Under the pieces are notes generated by a model. The model saw only the letters and a list, made by a program, of their open reading frames with translations. It searched no databases and had not been told where the DNA came from. The translations under genes were made by a program, and so were the position numbers. Source: HXMU1420-13 sp965228545 (GTDB taxonomy: Bacteria; Bacteroidota; Rhodothermia; Balneolales; Balneolaceae). Taken from it: a DNA stretch of 64,000 nt. Of the stretch, positions 53,300 to 61,907 are shown piece after piece. The DNA is taken from contig OZ245822.1 in assembly GCA_965228545.1 (NCBI GenBank), positions 1,240,001-1,304,000 on the forward strand, given 5' to 3'. Positions within the stretch are counted from its first letter, which is position 1, and every line of letters starts with the position of its first letter.

Positions 53300-55759
53300 A
53301 TGAATACATTCTTCAAATTACTCCTGTTTTTCCTCATTCTTATTGTAGGATTTGCTGGACTCGCGTTTTACTGGACTTTCTATAAACCGCTGCCCAATTA
53401 CGAAGCCACTATCGAGCAGAAAACTTTGAACAGCGACGTTACCATCCATTGGGACGACTATGGCGTACCGCATATTTTTGCAGACAATGAGGCGGATTTA
53501 TATTATGCATTCGGATACGTTCATGCACAAGATCGTTTGTGGCAGATGACCATTTCGCAGCTTGCCGCCGAAGGACGATTTGCCGAGTTTTTTGGCCCTG
53601 ATTTGATTGAATTTGATAAATATCAACGAACGCTTGGGTTTTGGGAAATTGCAGGGCGAATTATTGATGATGAAATCACAGAACAAGAACATTTGATTTT
53701 GCAGGCATATTCGGATGGAGTGAACGCTTACATCGAACAAAACAGCAATCGACTTCCGGTACAATTTGCCCTTGCCGAAATGCAACCCCTGGAATGGACA
53801 CCGCGCCATTCTGTAGCTTTGGTACGTTTAATGGGATGGGAATTGAATTTGAGTTGGTGGAGCGAGGTAACCTACAACTATCTAAAAAACAAATTACCCG
53901 AGGCACAATTTGAAGAATTATTACTCGGCTGGGATACCGATTCTCCCACAACGCTTGACGACACCGAGTCTATCGGATTAACAACAACTGCATTGCTACC
54001 AATGTTACAAATGGAATTCAAAAAGCGGGAAATCCTGGAAATCGAAGGAAGTCATGTGGGTAGTAACGCTTGGGTGGTTGATGGATCTCGCACCCAAACC
54101 GGCTATCCAATGCTGGCAGGCGACCCCCACCTAGGCCTTGATATGCCCGGAAAGTGGTATGAAGTACATCTGAATCTGTCTGGTAAAAATGTCTCTGGAG
54201 TAACTGTGGCAGGGATTCCAGGTGTTGTATTAGGCCAAAACGATCAAATGGCTTGGTCGTTTACTAATATTATGGCCGACGATACCGACTTCTTTCTCGA
54301 AATCCCCGACCCTGAAGATCGCGGACGTTATGTAATCGACTCAACCTATGCCGGACAGGTGGCTTTTGCACCATTCGAAAAGGTTCGGCAAGTAATTAAA
54401 GTGAAAGATCAGGAAGCCGAACTTTACGAATATAGAAAAACAAAACATGGCCCCGTAATCACCGATATGTACCCAAATCAAGCGTTAGTTGGCGATCAGG
54501 TAATAGCTATGCAATGGACAGGCCATGAAGTTTCGAACGAGTTACGAACCATGTATCAGATAAACTGGGCAGATAATTTCCAACAATTTAAAGACGCATT
54601 GGCTCATTTTGGAGTTCCCGGCCAGAACTTCATGTATGGCGATAAAGCAGGGAATATTGCGATGTTTTCTACCGCCAGACTCCCCATCCGCACCGGAAAT
54701 AAAGTAACGCTTCGCCGTGGTTGGGTGCCCGAAGACGACTGGCAAGGTTTTATTGCTTTAGATGAAATGCCCCATATAATAAATCCTGAAAAAGGCTGGA
54801 TTGCCAATGCCAACAATAAACTAACTACCAGTAACTACCCGCATTATATCGCAAGTTTTTGGGAGCCTCCATCACGTATTCAGCGAATTACTTCTAAGCT
54901 GGCACCCGATACTTTAGTAACGGTAGAAGATATGATTGCGCTACAAAATGATAACTACTCGACCTTTGCCGCCACCCTAACTCCATTGCTGTTGGAAATT
55001 ATTCGAAATCAGGATGTGTATGATTTTTCGTTGCCCGTTTCATATTTGGAAAATTGGGATTTCCAATACACTGAGAGCTCTACGGCAGCCTCCATTTTTG
55101 ATACTTTTTTCCTAAAGTTAACCGAAAACACCCTAAAAGATGAGTTTGGTGATGCTGCTTATCAAAATTTTGTTGTTCATGAGCTTATTCCCGTTCGAAC
55201 GATGTCTGCATTGATGCAGGATAGCAGTACTTTTTTTGATAACCTTAATACTCCCGAAAGGGAATCTCGTGAAGATATTGTTTTAAAAAGTATGCAAGAC
55301 GCTATCCTTTTTTTAAGCGACTCTCTGGGAAGTGAGCCATTTGAATGGCGTTGGGAACAATTGCATACCATCACTTTCGAGCCTCCCTTATTTAGCATGG
55401 CTGCAGATGATCCGAATGCGCCCCAAGCCCTTTCAATGATTGTTGATAACATCCTCAGTGAAGGCCCATTTGCAGTACAAGGCCACGGTATGAGCGTTAA
55501 TAATGGGCAATATAAATGGGATGCTCCCTTTGAAATGACGCTGGGAGCATCTGTTCGCCGAATTGTTGATTTATCAGACTTAACTTCTTCCCGATCGGTA
55601 TTGCCGACCGGGCAATCAGGGAACCCTCTTTCTGATCATTATGGCGATCAAACCATCATGTGGTTAAATAAGCAGTACCGAAATTTTGAGCATCATACCC
55701 AAATTGCCCAAAAAAGGAATATTCGAACAATGATCTTGAGATCAACATCCTCAAACTAA
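53300..55759 (+). CDS. Penicillin acylase family Ntn-hydrolase
   Basis: About 819 residues from the ATG at 53300, which gives a signal anchor (FFKLLLFFLILIVGFAGLAFY); a TTG-like upstream start is less likely. The alpha part starts WDDYGVPHIFADNEADLYYAFGYVHAQDR; the autocatalytic site is GSNAW, with Ser255 as the future N-terminal nucleophile of the beta chain. MLAGDPHLGL, GQNDQMAWSFTN and GHGMSVNNGQYKWDAPFEM are also typical. These enzymes cut amide bonds of acylated amines, for example acyl-homoserine lactones or beta-lactam side chains. The natural substrate here cannot be told. Confidence 0.92.
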   Translation: MNTFFKLLLFFLILIVGFAGLAFYWTFYKPLPNYEATIEQKTLNSDVTIHWDDYGVPHIFADNEADLYYAFGYVHAQDRLWQMTISQLAAEGRFAEFFGPDLIEFDKYQRTLGFWEIAGRIIDDEITEQEHLILQAYSDGVNAYIEQNSNRLPVQFALAEMQPLEWTPRHSVALVRLMGWELNLSWWSEVTYNYLKNKLPEAQFEELLLGWDTDSPTTLDDTESIGLTTTALLPMLQMEFKKREILEIEGSHVGSNAWVVDGSRTQTGYPMLAGDPHLGLDMPGKWYEVHLNLSGKNVSGVTVAGIPGVVLGQNDQMAWSFTNIMADDTDFFLEIPDPEDRGRYVIDSTYAGQVAFAPFEKVRQVIKVKDQEAELYEYRKTKHGPVITDMYPNQALVGDQVIAMQWTGHEVSNELRTMYQINWADNFQQFKDALAHFGVPGQNFMYGDKAGNIAMFSTARLPIRTGNKVTLRRGWVPEDDWQGFIALDEMPHIINPEKGWIANANNKLTTSNYPHYIASFWEPPSRIQRITSKLAPDTLVTVEDMIALQNDNYSTFAATLTPLLLEIIRNQDVYDFSLPVSYLENWDFQYTESSTAASIFDTFFLKLTENTLKDEFGDAAYQNFVVHELIPVRTMSALMQDSSTFFDNLNTPERESREDIVLKSMQDAILFLSDSLGSEPFEWRWEQLHTITFEPPLFSMAADDPNAPQALSMIVDNILSEGPFAVQGHGMSVNNGQYKWDAPFEMTLGASVRRIVDLSDLTSSRSVLPTGQSGNPLSDHYGDQTIMWLNKQYRNFEHHTQIAQKRNIRTMILRSTSSN

Positions 55760-55845
55760 GTGGATAATCATCGGGACACCATCAACCACGAATAGTAAAT
55801 GAATGCCCCCTTACTCATGCACTTTGTGATCTAAATCCCACTTAT

Positions 55846-58515
55846 ATGGTACTTAACCGATTTATTTTATTGGCATTAATGGGTTTAATCTCTGCGGGCT
55901 TTGCATTTGCAACAAATCAAATATCTGCAATCGCCCCTAGAAACCCAGATGTTGCTTTTCTCGATTCACTAGTAGAAAACAGTTCACTGGAAGAAAAAAT
56001 CGGACAACTATTTTTTGTACCAGTGAACAGTGGTTTAGTAAATGAAGATGATCATCGATTTAAAGAACTCTCGAATTTAATTACTCAAAACCATGTAGGC
56101 GGGCTGATTTTTCTGCGTGGCGATATATACGGGCAAGCTATTCTTACAAATAAATTACAGCGATTAACCAATATTCCCCTTTGGATTACTGAGGACATGG
56201 AAAACGGTGTTGCAATGCATATAGAAGGAGCCACTAATTTTACTCCTCCGGTGGGAGTTGCCGCAACCAATAATACACGGAATGCCTTTATATTGGGCAG
56301 GATAATGGCACAAGAAGCCAAAGCGATGGGAGTGCATCAATTATTTACCCCTGTATTGGATGTAAATAACAATCCTGCGAATCCGGCACTAAATACTCTT
56401 TCATTTTCTAGTAACCCTGAACTTATAACCGAGTATGGCATTGCTTTTTTGCAAGGGGTGCAAAGCGAGGGAATAATTGCTACTTCAAAGCATTTTCCTG
56501 CCCACAGTGATACTAAGAACGTGTCGCTCAATTTTAAAGAAATGGTGGTAAATGATGAACTTGCAATGAACGGAATAACAACCAGCCATTCTCCCGGTCG
56601 CGCCTTAGTGCAAGCATTACATACCGGTGCAGATATTATGTTAAGCAGCCCAGATATACCTACTGCCATTGCTGAAGTAATAGCTGCTGTTGAAGAAGGT
56701 ACCATTTCTGAAGAACGTATTAATAAGTCATTCCGAAAAATACTGATTTGGAAACAACAAGCCGGTTTATTTGATTCAGAAAATCAGGTAGACATCGAGC
56801 GACTGGATAACGTGCTTAATACGAAGGCTCATCAGGCAGAAGCTGATCGTATTGCCCGTGAATCTATTACTATTTTAAAAGATCCTGATAAAATTCTTCC
56901 TATTGATCCGGCAATTTATGAGAAAGTCCTTTTTGTGGCGATATCCGATACTAGTTCTGGAAAAGCCGGGCAGACTTTCTATCAGGCTCTACGCAAGTAT
57001 CATCCAAATATACAATACTCAGTTTTTGATACCCGATCAAACAAGGATGATGAACAGCTAATAATACATGAGGTCGGTTCTTCAGATCTTATTGTTATTG
57101 GAATCTTTGTTAACCCTCAGTTTGGTGTAAATTCGCAATTACCAAGTGTACACAACTTATTATTATCAAAACTAACGAGTTCTGGTAAAAAAACTGTTTT
57201 AAGCGTATTTGGTAATCCCTATCTGGTTAATACACTTGAAAATGCAGATGTTCAACAAATTGCTTGGGCGAATACAACAGAGCAAATGCAAGCAGCCGCT
57301 CCTGCCCTTTTTGGCGCAAGCCAAGTTTCGGGAAAATTGCCAGTAAACATTTCAGGATTATATGAAATTGGCAACGGCATTGCATACCAACAAACTACAT
57401 TACGATATGGGAAACCGGAAGATGTTGGGCTACTTTCGGATGAACTGTATAAGATTGATGATATACTACGCGAGGCTGTGCTTGACTCTGTATTTCCAGG
57501 CGCCGTAGCTGCTGTAATTAAAGACGGCGTGTTGGTTTATAAGCATGGAGAAGGCTACCATACCTACGATAAAGTTCGAAAAGTTCAGGAATCGGATGTT
57601 TATGATTTAGCTTCCATTACTAAAGTTGTTAGTACCACAGCTTCAGCGATGAAGCTTATCTCTGAGGAGAAATTAAGCCTTGAAGATTTGGTTGGTGATT
57701 ATTTTCCTGAATTTAACACTACTGGAAAAAGTGAAATAACGGTTCGGCATTTATTACTTCATGAATCTGGGTTACCGGCATTCAGGGTTTACGTTGATGA
57801 ATTAAAAACTAGAGCTGAAATTATTGAAGCTATAAAAAACGAACCTCTCATTAATCCTGTTGGCACAACCTATGTTTACAGTGATTTGGGCATGATTCTT
57901 TTAGCAGAAATTGTTAGTAAAATTACCAATAAACCTATTGATACCTACGTACTAGCAGAGTTATACCACCCAATTGGAATGAATAGTGCATATTTTAATC
58001 CTAAAAAAGTAAGTAACCGGTATGTCAATCGAATTCCTCCCACAGAATATGACACCGTGTACAGAAATCAATTAATACAGGCCGAGGTACACGACGAACG
58101 AGCCTGGTATATGGATGGCATTGCCGGACACGCCGGACTTTTTGCGTCGGTGGATGATCTTGCTAAATTTGGCACTATGCTCTTGAATAAAGGCACCTAT
58201 CTGGGAAAAGAATACATCAAAGAACATGTTGTTGAACAGTTTACAAACAGGCAATCTGAAAATAGTGGCCGAGGATTAGGATTTGATCGTAAATCACCAA
58301 CAGGCTTTACTACAGCCGGACAACTGGCAAGTAATGATACCTTCGGGCATCTAGGATTTACAGGTACAAGTATGTGGATTGATCGGGAAAAAAACATGAT
58401 TGTAATTTTACTCACAAATCGCACATTCCCAAGTAGAGCGTATGGGAAACGAATCAGCAGAATAAGAGCAGCAGTTGCTGATGCTGCATTTTCAAGCTTA
58501 TTAAACAAACCATGA
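55846..58515 (+). CDS. GH3 (NagZ-like) and class C beta-lactamase-like fusion
   Basis: An 889-residue exported protein (signal peptide about 1-24). The N-terminal half is a family 3 glycoside hydrolase like NagZ: EEKIGQLFFVPV, GGLIFLRGD, SKHFPAHSDTKN and VVNDELAMNGI, with the nucleophile Asp. Residues about 330-510 form the GH3 C-terminal-like domain. The second half (about 525-885) is a serine beta-lactamase/transpeptidase-like domain with SITK (SxxK), YSD in place of YxN (VYSDLGM) and a GHLGFTGTS box in place of KTG. The two activities together suggest muropeptide trimming or recycling. It overlaps the cytidine deaminase gene by 4 bases. Known as a fusion in other Bacteroidota, so it is not an artefact. 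Confidence 0.93.
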   Translation: MVLNRFILLALMGLISAGFAFATNQISAIAPRNPDVAFLDSLVENSSLEEKIGQLFFVPVNSGLVNEDDHRFKELSNLITQNHVGGLIFLRGDIYGQAILTNKLQRLTNIPLWITEDMENGVAMHIEGATNFTPPVGVAATNNTRNAFILGRIMAQEAKAMGVHQLFTPVLDVNNNPANPALNTLSFSSNPELITEYGIAFLQGVQSEGIIATSKHFPAHSDTKNVSLNFKEMVVNDELAMNGITTSHSPGRALVQALHTGADIMLSSPDIPTAIAEVIAAVEEGTISEERINKSFRKILIWKQQAGLFDSENQVDIERLDNVLNTKAHQAEADRIARESITILKDPDKILPIDPAIYEKVLFVAISDTSSGKAGQTFYQALRKYHPNIQYSVFDTRSNKDDEQLIIHEVGSSDLIVIGIFVNPQFGVNSQLPSVHNLLLSKLTSSGKKTVLSVFGNPYLVNTLENADVQQIAWANTTEQMQAAAPALFGASQVSGKLPVNISGLYEIGNGIAYQQTTLRYGKPEDVGLLSDELYKIDDILREAVLDSVFPGAVAAVIKDGVLVYKHGEGYHTYDKVRKVQESDVYDLASITKVVSTTASAMKLISEEKLSLEDLVGDYFPEFNTTGKSEITVRHLLLHESGLPAFRVYVDELKTRAEIIEAIKNEPLINPVGTTYVYSDLGMILLAEIVSKITNKPIDTYVLAELYHPIGMNSAYFNPKKVSNRYVNRIPPTEYDTVYRNQLIQAEVHDERAWYMDGIAGHAGLFASVDDLAKFGTMLLNKGTYLGKEYIKEHVVEQFTNRQSENSGRGLGFDRKSPTGFTTAGQLASNDTFGHLGFTGTSMWIDREKNMIVILLTNRTFPSRAYGKRISRIRAAVADAAFSSLLNKP

Positions 58516-59219
58516 ACTGGAATACTTTATTAGAACGAGCGCATGTCCCCTACTCAAAAAAGCCGGTAGCTTGTATAGTTGAAGGCGATAAAGGTGATTT
58601 TTTTCCGGGAGTGCGCATCGAGAATGTCTCATTTCCACTTACTATATGCGCAGTACAGGCTGCTTGTTGCCTATGCTTAAGCTACCAGCAAAAACCAGTT
58701 CGCATTCTATATTTCGACGAGTTGCCAGACCAACTAGAGTTCTGGAAAACTGAATTTGGGTGTTCTGTCGAGAAAATGCCTGATATTGGTGCAATCACAG
58801 TTAAAAATTACCGCAGCAAAATACCTGCAAGCAAAAAAGAACTGCTTGTAGAATTGTTAGAACATGCCATCATCCCCAATTCCGATTTTCCGGTGTCGGC
58901 AATTCTATCAGCTAAAACTCAGGAGTATTGTTTTACTGGTGTAAATGTAGAGGTGAGCGAGTGGTCTAAAGGTTTATGTGCTGAACGGGTAGCTCTTGCA
59001 AAAGCGCTCACAAGCGATGTAAAGAAGTTCGGGAATATTTCTGTGCACACAAAAAAAGGAGAGTTTAGCAGCCCTTGTGGCGCGTGCCGACAAGTAATGC
59101 ACGAACATCTGCCATTATCGAAAGTAGAATTATTTCATGCAGACGCCACTTATTCGGAACATTTTGTAGTTGATTTACTCCCATTTAGCTTTACATCAAA
59201 GAACTTACAGGGGCAATAA
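58512..59219 (+). CDS. cdd: Cytidine deaminase with degenerate N-terminal and catalytic C-terminal domain
   Basis: A 235-residue protein with two deaminase folds. The C-terminal half has both zinc motifs, CAER (GLCAERVALAKAL, about 156-168) and PCGACRQ (about 192-198), where the Glu is catalytic. The N-terminal half keeps the fold (FPGVRIENVSFPL) but the motif is CAVQAAC, without the Glu and without the second Cys pair, so it cannot be catalytic. In E. coli Cdd the catalytic half is N-terminal and the degenerate half is C-terminal, so the order is reversed here. ATGA overlap with the GH3 fusion gene gives coupling. Confidence 0.85.
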   Translation: MNWNTLLERAHVPYSKKPVACIVEGDKGDFFPGVRIENVSFPLTICAVQAACCLCLSYQQKPVRILYFDELPDQLEFWKTEFGCSVEKMPDIGAITVKNYRSKIPASKKELLVELLEHAIIPNSDFPVSAILSAKTQEYCFTGVNVEVSEWSKGLCAERVALAKALTSDVKKFGNISVHTKKGEFSSPCGACRQVMHEHLPLSKVELFHADATYSEHFVVDLLPFSFTSKNLQGQ

Positions 59220-59402
59220 TTAAGCCCATTAATTAAAAAGTTGAGTTTGTCAAGTTTAAAAATGTCTCTTCATCAAAAAAAACTTTGTTTAAAGTACCAA
59301 AAAAGCACTTTTTAATTTGACTCAGTTGCGCTGAATCTCTAGCTTCAACGCAGTTTCTAAAATTTGAAATTTATTTAAACATAAACATAACGGAGTTATA
59401 TA

Positions 59403-59579
59403 ATGAGTAGAGTAGACGAACTAAAAGGATTAGTTGAAGATGTATCAGCTGAGATGGAAAAGTTCTACGATAAAGGAAATAAAGCTGCGGGTACCCGTGC
59501 AAGAAAAGGGTTGCAAGATCTTAAGAAATTAGCCCAAGATATTCGTTTAGAGATTCAAGCGAAGAAAAACGAAGGCTAA
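59403..59579 (+). CDS. Histone H1-like (Hc1-type) small protein
   Basis: A 58-residue reading frame (ATG 59403 to TAA 59579). It begins MSRVDELKGLVEDVSAEMEK and includes FYDKGNKAAGTRARKG and LKKLAQDIRLEIQ, the closely conserved N-terminal part of Hc1-like proteins that occur across Bacteroidota and Chlamydiae. The lysine-rich tail of larger members is missing. A purine-rich GGAG occurs 9 bases ahead of the ATG. It should be abundant and bind DNA. A strong terminator follows, and a 180-base gap precedes it, so it is monocistronic. Confidence 0.88.
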   Translation: MSRVDELKGLVEDVSAEMEKFYDKGNKAAGTRARKGLQDLKKLAQDIRLEIQAKKNEG

Positions 59580-59600
59580 TCCTTTATTTAGTTATATGTT

Positions 59601-59630
59601 AAAAGCCATGATTGAAATCATGGCTTTTTT
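59601..59630 (+). terminator. Terminator after the Hc1-like gene
   Basis: AAAAGCCATGATT (59601-59613), loop GAA, ATCATGGCTTTT and a T-run to 59630: a strong 12-13-bp stem directly after the small gene. On the minus strand the stem also ends with a T-run, so it may serve the opposite gene ending at 59644. Confidence 0.88.
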
Positions 59631-59643
59631 CATTTTAAGGCAC

Positions 59644-60111
59644 TTATTCGGGGCAATCGGTGCCTCTTCTGGTATCTACGATGTAGATTATTTTCCATTC
59701 TCCAGACAGCTTTGCCATTTGAAATGAATTTACCCCACAGTGCGAAAAACGCTCACCCAAGTAAAACTTATAGGGCGTCCAAACCGATGCAAGGTCTCCA
59801 TCTATCTGCACATTGAACGACAGAATATGTTCGTCCCACACTTCTTCGTGAGGGGTGCCAACTGCATTTAAAAACTGATTGAGAGAGCCAATAGCACGCA
59901 CAACTTCACCGGCTTGATTGGTAAAAATAGTGTGCATAGGCGCATCCTTTATAAAAGCTGAGGCAACCATAGCTGAATCTGCCGCTCTCATTCCATCAAA
60001 CATGGTGTTAATCGTTTCCTTTACAGCATCAACATCTGGAGTTTGAGCCTGTACCGCAGGTACTGCTGCACAAAGCGCTGTTGTACAAAGCAGTAATAGT
60101 ATTTTCCACAT
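59644..60111 (-). CDS. NTF2/SnoaL-like exported protein
   Basis: A 155-residue protein with a signal peptide (AVQAQ, about residue 23). AVKETINTMFDGMRAADSAMVASAF, HEEVWDEHILSFNVQIDGDLASVWTPYKFY (read in pieces) and FQMAKLSGEWKIIYIVDTRR fit a cone-shaped NTF2-like fold of the DUF4440/SnoaL_3 type. The C-terminal Cys (GTDCPE) and a second one (SHCGVNS) may pair. No catalytic residue can be assigned. It is convergent with the Hc1-like gene. Confidence 0.8.
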   Translation of the reverse strand: MWKILLLLCTTALCAAVPAVQAQTPDVDAVKETINTMFDGMRAADSAMVASAFIKDAPMHTIFTNQAGEVVRAIGSLNQFLNAVGTPHEEVWDEHILSFNVQIDGDLASVWTPYKFYLGERFSHCGVNSFQMAKLSGEWKIIYIVDTRRGTDCPE

Positions 60112-60243
60112 AAAATTTGGTTTAGTTAAAAGTAAGCCTTCACGGTATGATACTTTTTAAGATGCAGTATCAAAATTTTTTTACAAGTAATTAATCATTG
60201 CAGAATCCTGCTCATACCGAGAACCCTTAACAGTATTTATTGG

Positions 60244-61203
60244 TTGTATTTTCGACTATTCATAAATATTCTGAGCGCTTTGAAAACCAAAAGTTTTATA
60301 TCACGTCTTGTAACCGGTTATATGCTACTTACCGATCGAAAGAGTAAACATTCAAAAAAATGGTTTTTGTCTAATAAAGCGCCGGTAAAGCCATATTCCT
60401 ATGTGCGTAATGCAATCATTAGTGAAGAAGTATTTTGCAAACGATCATTATGGCACATAACACCCGAACGGGCAAAAAGTGAGGCAACAATATTATTTCT
60501 GCACGGTGGCGCTTTTGCAAAGGGTTTCCAGCCTATGCACTGGCGCTTTGTTCATAAACTAGTGGCCAACCTTAATGCAAAAGTGTATGCGCCAGATTAT
60601 CCACTTCTGCCAACGTCAACTTATGCTGAAACTCAGGAATATATTTTAAAACTCTTTCAAAAAATATCTGGTGAAGTAGCGTTGCAAAATGTTTATGTAA
60701 TTGCAGATACAAGCGGTGCAACGGTGGCACTAAATGCGCTACAACAATTCAAGGATAATGCATTAGAACAGCCAAAGGAAATAATTCTACTCTCACCGTG
60801 GTTAGATCTAACGCTGAGCAATCCTCAAATTGATGACTTAGCACTTAGCGATCCAATTCACGATCTCTCTGTTTTGAAAGAACTAGCAACTCTCTATGCC
60901 AATGATTTACCCGGCAATGATGTGGCAATAAGCCCAATTTATGCTGATACTCGCAGACTAGCGCCCATTACGGTATTTATCGGAACGCAAGATCTCTTTC
61001 TAGCTGATTGTAGAAAACTAAAGGTGCTATCCGAATCAAAACCGGTAGTTTTCAATTACCGTGAATACAGCGGAATGTATAATAATTGGATGTATTATGA
61101 TTTACCGGAAAGCAAGCAAGCATTGGATCATTTAATCCATCACATTAAGAGTATGCCCTCAGAATTTGAACGGGCTATGCAGGAAAATACTATTGCATGG
61201 TAA
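60244..61203 (+). CDS. Alpha/beta hydrolase-like protein, probable pseudoenzyme
   Basis: A 319-residue member of the hormone-sensitive lipase-like (alpha/beta hydrolase 3) group, with a TTG start at 60244 (an ATG at 60310 region, MLLTDRKSK, is an alternative). The oxyanion motif HGG is at 87-89 (FLHGGAF). The nucleophile elbow, GDSAG in active members, reads ADTSG here, so Thr156 replaces Ser. The Asp is kept (D250 in GTQD). The His region, GMxHxW, reads GMYNNW, so Asn280 replaces His. Two of the three triad residues are thus gone, by eye alignment. It is likely non-hydrolytic, perhaps a binding protein. The frame is fully open, so it is not a decayed gene. Confidence 0.8.
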   Translation: MYFRLFINILSALKTKSFISRLVTGYMLLTDRKSKHSKKWFLSNKAPVKPYSYVRNAIISEEVFCKRSLWHITPERAKSEATILFLHGGAFAKGFQPMHWRFVHKLVANLNAKVYAPDYPLLPTSTYAETQEYILKLFQKISGEVALQNVYVIADTSGATVALNALQQFKDNALEQPKEIILLSPWLDLTLSNPQIDDLALSDPIHDLSVLKELATLYANDLPGNDVAISPIYADTRRLAPITVFIGTQDLFLADCRKLKVLSESKPVVFNYREYSGMYNNWMYYDLPESKQALDHLIHHIKSMPSEFERAMQENTIAW

Positions 61204-61268
61204 GCATTTTTTAAGTAATTCATAATTGACTCGATCATTGATTCTTAGCGAATTTTAAATACCACAAT

Positions 61269-61907
61269 TTGAGCAACCCCGAGGTATCTTTACAAATTAT
61301 AATTATTATTGAAGATGAGCAGGTGCTAGAGCAATGTAAAATTAGTATTGCTGAACACTTTCCTGATGCTTTTGTTCTGAATATTTCATTAAAAGATGCG
61401 CTACATTCTAGCGAACCTTTATTTCATTCTTGTGATCTTTGCTTTATCCACGCTCCTTTGTTTGAGAAAATATCACCCGAAGATTTAAAGGCTTCAACAA
61501 CACATGTTCCTGTTCATGTATTAGGCGGTTCCGTCTCAAAAAAGATTTTGCGCAGTATTAGTGCCCGCGCTGTAAAAGGGTTTTCTACTCCAGATACATT
61601 GGCAGTAACACTACATACCCATCAAAGCATTGCATTTCCAAAAACACAAAAAGAGTCGATTCAATTAAACCAGCATTTTCAGGGGATCGCTGATAGTATG
61701 CGTTCTGGAGTGGTTCGGGTATTAGATAAAAAAAACGGCGATCGGGTAGTACTATTTTCGAATGAAGGGTTTTACCGACTTTTTGAAGTTTCTCGCGAAG
61801 CCGTTGTAAGAGATTTCACAGTAGTATTAGCATTAATTCATCCCGATGATCTTGTATTAAACATTCGTCAGATTCGAAATGAAGTAAAAAAACCGGGGAG
61901 GCTGTAA
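61269..61907 (+). CDS. Sensor histidine kinase, N-terminal segment ending at a frameshift
   Basis: The first 212 codons (TTG start) of what I read as one kinase gene 61269-63052. An N-terminal pseudo-receiver-like region (IIIIIEDEQVLEQCKISIAEHF) is followed by the first part of a PAS domain (FQGIADSMRSGVVRVLDKKNG, then LFSNEGFYRLFEV). The frame ends at TAA 61905 in the middle of the PAS fold. Reading on in the -1 frame gives a natural PAS continuation (EAVNQYFRIITPSKKIKWIHLI). The switch must lie in the A7 run at 61886-61892 or in the nearby GGGG. Either a programmed -1 shift, a recent mutation or a sequencing error. Confidence 0.8.
   Translation: MSNPEVSLQIIIIIEDEQVLEQCKISIAEHFPDAFVLNISLKDALHSSEPLFHSCDLCFIHAPLFEKISPEDLKASTTHVPVHVLGGSVSKKILRSISARAVKGFSTPDTLAVTLHTHQSIAFPKTQKESIQLNQHFQGIADSMRSGVVRVLDKKNGDRVVLFSNEGFYRLFEVSREAVVRDFTVVLALIHPDDLVLNIRQIRNEVKKPGRL
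61886..61892 (+). other. Candidate -1 slippery heptamer A_AAA_AAA in the kinase gene
   Basis: In the zero frame the codons are GTA AAA AAA CCG, so the bases 61886-61892 form A_AAA_AAA, the best-known kind of -1 slippery heptamer. After a -1 slip the frame continues ACC GGG GAG GCT and restores the PAS domain. Without a slip, the zero frame ends 5 codons later. The same run is also where a sequencing or replication slip would be most likely. Confidence 0.55.
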
